Assembly: GCA_025938055.1 (NCBI GenBank)
Contig: JAICQC010000165.1
Span: forward strand, 1 to 9,506
Origin: Anaerolineales bacterium
GTDB lineage: Bacteria > Chloroflexota > Anaerolineae > Anaerolineales > Villigracilaceae
Direction of reading: 5' to 3'
DNA length: 9,506 nt
Part shown: positions 6,889 through 9,506 of the stretch, in pieces
How positions within the stretch are numbered: position 1 is the stretch's first letter
Layout of the letters: every line of letters starts with the position of its first letter
Translations under genes and position numbers: made by a program
The notes under the pieces: generated by a model
What the model was told of the DNA's origin: nothing
What the model saw: only the letters and a program-made list of their open reading frames with translations
Database searches by the model: none

Positions 6889-7524
6889 TTAGTCATCATT
6901 TTCGTTGTTGTCCTCTTCATTATCATTGCCGCCATTACCATTGTTGTCATCGTTCGAATTTGAGTCATTGCCGTTATCATCATTCGAATTGCCATCATCG
7001 TTGGAATTCGCGTCGTTGTCATTGTCATCATTAGAGTTGGAATCATTGCCGTTATCGTCATTGGAATTCGAATCGTTTCCATTGTCATCGTTGGTGTTTG
7101 TGTCATTTGAATTGGCGTCATTGCTGTTGTCATCATTGGCATTTGCATCGTTGGAGTTCGCATCATTTGAGTTGTCGTTGCTACCATTGCCAAACTCTGG
7201 CAGCGTGGACAAATCCACCGGGGTGGCGGGTTCGATGCGGGAAATCGTAAACACACCATCCTCGCTGATACTCCCCTCCACCTTGATTTGATCGCCTACA
7301 GCAAACGGACCATCCTGCACAACTGTGGGATTCACTGTAACAGTCACGCCATTGATTGTCCATTGGTCTCCCGTAATGCTCTCGACCACGCCGGTAAAGG
7401 CGACGGTTCCTGGCACGCCATTGTCGCTGCCTCCCGTGACTGGCACATTTGCCCCAGCGCATGCGCTTAGAAGATATGCCACGAGCAGGAACAAGAGTAC
7501 TTTATAACGTCCAATAGCTTTCAT
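6889..7524 (-). CDS. DUF5666 lipoprotein with Asn/Asp/Ser-rich repeat tail
   Basis: A 211-residue protein. Residues 1-21 form a lipoprotein signal (basic MKAIGRYK, hydrophobic core, lipobox LSAC with Cys22), so it should be lipid-anchored outside the membrane. Residues 43-98 (FTGVVESITGDQWTINGVTV onwards, ending in FTISRIEP) form a DUF5666-type small beta domain, like the one in the anti-sigma-like protein downstream. Residues 112-211 are built only from Asn, Asp, Ser, Gly, Ala, Thr and Glu. They begin with five-residue units (DANSN, DANAN) and turn into ten-residue units (DSNSNDDNGN). The ATG at 7524 has a strong ribosome binding site, TGGAGGT, about 6 bases upstream; the longer open frame to 7557 has none. 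A terminator upstream means it has its own promoter. The function is unknown: a disordered surface spacer, a calcium-binding tail or a glycosylation target are all possible. Confidence 0.85.
   Translation of the reverse strand: MKAIGRYKVLLFLLVAYLLSACAGANVPVTGGSDNGVPGTVAFTGVVESITGDQWTINGVTVTVNPTVVQDGPFAVGDQIKVEGSISEDGVFTISRIEPATPVDLSTLPEFGNGSNDNSNDANSNDANANDDNSNDANSNDTNTNDDNGNDSNSNDDNGNDSNSNDDNDNDANSNDDGNSNDDNGNDSNSNDDNNGNGGNDNEEDNNENDD
6943..7104 (-). repeat. Degenerate 30-base tandem repeat encoding DSNSNDDNGN units
   Basis: Residues 141-194 of the lipoprotein repeat a ten-residue unit: DSNSNDDNGN at 151-160, DSNSNDDNDN at 161-170, then a shorter unit and another copy at 182-193. The same stretch upstream (7105-7190) follows a five-residue pattern. 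Adjacent copies differ at many third codon positions (for example GAT TCG AAT TCC versus GAT TCC AAC TCT) while the amino acids stay the same. Confidence 0.8.
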
Positions 7525-7555
7525 TTCTACCTCCAGATAGAATGGACTTGGCTTC

Positions 7556-7561
7556 AATATA
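7556..7561 (-). promoter_or_regulatory. Candidate -10 box of the lipoprotein gene
   Basis: TATATT on the minus strand lies between the upstream terminator (7597-7626) and the lipoprotein start, where a promoter must exist if the terminator works. No good -35 is seen at 17 bases (TTTTCT), so the call is weak. Transcription would give a leader of about 25 bases. Confidence 0.3.
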
Positions 7562-7596
7562 CTCTGTCGTTCTACACAGAAAAAAGTTACGGGATT

Positions 7597-7626
7597 AAAA
7601 AAACCTCTCGCTCAATTGCGAGAGGT
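7597..7626 (-). terminator. Intrinsic terminator of the FHA regulator gene
   Basis: On the minus strand ACCTCTCGC, a 6-base loop and GCGAGAGGT form a 9-base stem that runs straight into TTTTTTT. The stem is 7603-7611 with 7618-7626, and the T run corresponds to 7597-7603. It begins 21 bases after the stop codon. This is a textbook Rho-independent terminator. Confidence 0.9.
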
Positions 7627-7647
7627 GGTTCATTCATGTGAAATTTG

Positions 7648-8301
7648 TTACAGAGGCGGGTTGTCCAGCCGGATGCCGTGCCCGCGGACGGTGTCGATAT
7701 ATTGGTGGGTCGGGTCGAGCGCTGCAAGGCGGTCGCGCAGACGGCGGATCAGCGCATCCAGCGCCTGGTCTGAAACTCCGGCGGACTGATCCTCTCCCCA
7801 GACTGTGGAGACCAGATCGGGACGGCTCACCACCTGCCCACGGCTCTCGTATAACAGCCAGAGCAGCTTGAACTGCTGCGCAGAAAGCGGCGGGACGAGC
7901 TGCTGCTGGTTGACCCAGACACGCCGCGACTTTTGATCCATCATCAGGCGGCCCGGCTGGCTCGCGCCTTCGATCAATGGCATCGTCGCATCTGAGGTGA
8001 GGAAAAGAAACTGCTGTGCCATTGCCACCGACACCAGATCCCCATCCTGCAGCACAACCGGAGCGGTCAGGGGAATGCCGTTCAGGTGCGTGCCATTTTT
8101 ACTTCCCAGGTCCTCGAGGATCATTCCCTCCGCCGTCGGTGTGATGCGGGCGTGAAAACGCGAGATCTGACGGTCTGCCACCACCACATCACAGGAGGCT
8201 TCGCGTCCCAATACGACCGTCTGACTTAATTGCCAGCGCTGACCTTTGAGCGGTCCCTCCTGGGCAACCAGCAAAGGATATTCTTCCGGCGATTTTTTCA
8301 T
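7648..8301 (-). CDS. FHA domain plus OmpR/PhoB-type winged-helix transcription regulator
   Basis: A 217-residue protein with two domains. An FHA domain (about 10-105) shows the full phosphothreonine-reading signature: LGREASCDVV, then ISRFHARI (Ser and His of the binding site), then LEDLGSKNGTHLNG. A DNA-binding domain of the Trans_reg_C winged-helix type follows (about 118-215), with LSAQQFKLLWLLYES, VSRPDLVSTVWGE, ALDALIRRLRDRL and the wing YIDTVRGHGIRL. There is no receiver domain, so control would come through phosphopeptide binding instead of Asp phosphorylation. Mycobacterial EmbR is a known precedent for joining these functions, with FHA at the other end. It is encoded divergently from a Ser/Thr kinase, the probable source of the signal. 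The start is ATG 8301; a TTG directly before it also extends the frame. A strong terminator follows, so it is probably monocistronic. Confidence 0.9.
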   Translation of the reverse strand: MKKSPEEYPLLVAQEGPLKGQRWQLSQTVVLGREASCDVVVADRQISRFHARITPTAEGMILEDLGSKNGTHLNGIPLTAPVVLQDGDLVSVAMAQQFLFLTSDATMPLIEGASQPGRLMMDQKSRRVWVNQQQLVPPLSAQQFKLLWLLYESRGQVVSRPDLVSTVWGEDQSAGVSDQALDALIRRLRDRLAALDPTHQYIDTVRGHGIRLDNPPL

Positions 8302-8541
8302 CAACGTCTCATGGATTTGAAATTTACAGGCTTACCGAACGGAGTATATTTCTTATAACCGTGTGATCGATGTCCAAACAAAGGTTCCCTGCTTTGAACC
8401 ATCTCCTCATTCAGGGTTGGATAGAAATCAGTAAGCAGTATTATAATAATATAGCATAAAGATGCATTTCTGTGCAGAACCAACGCCGAAAAAGATCTGT
8501 CAGAAACATCACCATGGTTCGGTAAACGCAAAGGAGAATCA
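8302..8541. other. Divergent promoter region between FHA regulator and kinase
   Basis: This 240-base AT-richer region separates two divergent start codons and must hold both promoters. No gene is supported here: the open frames that cross it lack ribosome binding sites and run into the coding regions on the wrong strand. On the minus strand TATACT (8343-8348) is a possible -10 for the FHA gene, without a good -35. A short palindrome, ACCATGGT, lies near 8512. Binding by the FHA regulator itself would be plausible but no clear direct repeats were found. Confidence 0.5.
8417..8447 (+). promoter_or_regulatory. Candidate promoter of the Ser/Thr kinase gene
   Basis: A perfect TATAAT (8442-8447) lies 19 bases after TTGGAT (8417-8422) on the plus strand, in a locally very AT-rich stretch. 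The spacer is slightly long. Transcription would start near 8454, giving a leader of about 88 bases before the kinase start. Confidence 0.45.
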
Positions 8542-9506
8542 TTGCTCCCACCCCTCAAGAACGGGGAGGTACTGCGCGGTCGCTATAAGATCCGTGAGCG
8601 GATTGGTCAGGGCGGCATGGGCTCGATCTATCTTGCCGATGACACCCGGCTCAAGGGCCGCCAGTGCGCGCTGAAGGAAGTCGAGTACGACCGCGCTCTC
8701 CCGGAAAATATTCGAGACGAAGCCCGCGAGCAGTTCCTGCGTGAGGCAACCGTTTTGGCGCGCCTTGATCACCCCAACCTGCCAAAGGTTTCGGACTTTT
8801 TCTCCAACGGACCGCGCGATTACCTGGTGATGGATTATGTTCCGGGTGATGACCTGCGCACCCTGATGCTGGAGGCGCGGCGCAAGAAGTTCTTCCTCAA
8901 GGAAGCCGATGTGCTGTCCTGGGCGGACCAGGTTGCCAACGCCCTCTCGTTCTTGCACAACCAGGAACCGCCAATCGTGCATCGGGACATCAAACCGAGC
9001 AACCTTAAGCTCATGCCGCAGGGGTTGATCAAGCTCGTGGATTTTGGTCTGGTAAAGATCCTCGCGCCAGAGGAAGTGACCATCACGATCATTCAGGGAC
9101 AGGGAACCGCCCTCTACACTCCGCTCGAACAATATGGCGGCAGTGATGTGCACACCGACATTCGTTCCGATATCTACTCATTCGGCGCCACGCTCTATCA
9201 CCTGCTCACCAATGAGCCGCCCGCCGATGCGCGCAAACGCTTCCTGCAGCCCGAAGCGCTGGTCCCATTGCGGCAGATCAACTCTGCCATTTCGCCGCGC
9301 ACCGAGCGAGCCGTCCTCTGGGCAATGGCACTGCATCCAGACGAACGACCCGAGACGATCAATGAATTCCGTAAAGCACTGCTGGGATACACCGAGGCGC
9401 CCACACTGCCGATCACTGTGCGTCATGCCCGTCCACAGCCAGTCTGGGATTATCTCGCGCACACGCCTGAAGCCACCCTGGCATGGAGCGCTGGAGTCCT
9501 GTTCCT
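8542..9506 (+). CDS. Ser/Thr protein kinase (PknB/Hanks type), N-terminal part (partial)
   Basis: The frame runs to the window edge (321 complete codons). Start is TTG 8542, with AAGGAGA 4 bases upstream; no in-frame ATG precedes the kinase domain, and the opening LPPLKNGEVLRGRYKI is typical of Chloroflexota kinases. The Hanks kinase domain spans about 15-280: glycine loop IGQGGMGS (21-28), ATP-binding Lys45 in CALKEVEY, helix-C Glu68 in FLREA, catalytic HRDIKPSN (His147, Asp149), DFG (Asp167), GTALYTPLEQY in place of the usual APE region, and SDIYSFGATLYHLLT. All catalytic residues are present, so it should be active. After the domain a Pro-rich linker leads to TLAWSAGVLF, possibly the start of a membrane helix or another domain. 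It transfers phosphate from ATP to Ser or Thr. The divergent FHA regulator is a likely partner. Confidence 0.93.
   Translation, partial: MLPPLKNGEVLRGRYKIRERIGQGGMGSIYLADDTRLKGRQCALKEVEYDRALPENIRDEAREQFLREATVLARLDHPNLPKVSDFFSNGPRDYLVMDYVPGDDLRTLMLEARRKKFFLKEADVLSWADQVANALSFLHNQEPPIVHRDIKPSNLKLMPQGLIKLVDFGLVKILAPEEVTITIIQGQGTALYTPLEQYGGSDVHTDIRSDIYSFGATLYHLLTNEPPADARKRFLQPEALVPLRQINSAISPRTERAVLWAMALHPDERPETINEFRKALLGYTEAPTLPITVRHARPQPVWDYLAHTPEATLAWSAGVLF

Noticed and set aside
6889..7190. Possible CRISPR-like or minisatellite array
   Set aside because: The 15- and 30-base periods are in frame, encode protein and are degenerate at third positions; there are no spacers.
6905..7291. Plus-strand Ser/Leu/Phe-rich open frame opposite the lipoprotein tail
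   Set aside because: Same effect as above: an antisense reading of the Asn/Asp/Ser repeats, with no start signals.
8301..8558. 85-codon minus-strand frame in the divergent region
   Set aside because: It overlaps both start regions, has no ribosome binding site and its translation shows no recognisable fold; the promoters of both genes must be here.
8539..9153. Long minus-strand frame opposite the kinase
   Set aside because: The plus strand encodes every kinase motif in order; the antisense frame is a by-product of GC-rich codon use.

Overview
The window (9,506 bases, moderate GC) reads as a chromosomal segment from a bacterium of the Chloroflexota, most likely Anaerolineae. This is inferred from gene-family style: an ECF sigma factor paired with a DUF5667/DUF5666 anti-sigma-like membrane protein, a Ser/Thr kinase starting LPPLKNGEVLRGRYKI from a TTG codon, a VanW/YoaR-type protein and a HerA-like ATPase with a coiled-coil tail. 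It has not been checked by database search. No rRNA, tRNA, CRISPR array, transposase or phage gene was seen.

Layout: all genes but the last lie on the minus strand. From the left edge: the N-terminal part of a VanW/YoaR-like membrane-anchored protein (1-753, runs off the edge); a gap with a dispersed palindromic repeat (about 890-933); a large HerA/FtsK-superfamily ATPase (942-3449); a terminator (3543-3572); the sigma/anti-sigma operon (sigma 4627-5175, anti-sigma-like protein 3579-4634, overlapping by 8 bases); a polytopic GT-C/STT3-like membrane protein (5287-6792); a DUF5666 lipoprotein with a long Asn/Asp/Ser tail (6889-7524); a terminator (7597-7626); and an FHA plus winged-helix regulator (7648-8301). 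After a 240-base divergent promoter region, a Ser/Thr protein kinase (8542 to the right edge) runs on the plus strand.

Two regulatory themes stand out. First, the divergent kinase and FHA-winged-helix pair look like a phospho-signalling module: the kinase would phosphorylate a partner, and the FHA domain would read phosphothreonine and steer a DNA-binding domain. Second, the block 3579-7524 looks like an envelope module: an ECF sigma factor, a membrane-spanning partner and a lipoprotein that both carry a DUF5666 domain followed by about 100-120 residues of acidic or Asn-rich low-complexity sequence, with a glycosyltransferase-like membrane protein between them. The shared DUF5666-plus-tail architecture on either side of the membrane protein is the most unusual feature of the window. 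The idea that these genes form one functional system is inference from order and shared domains.
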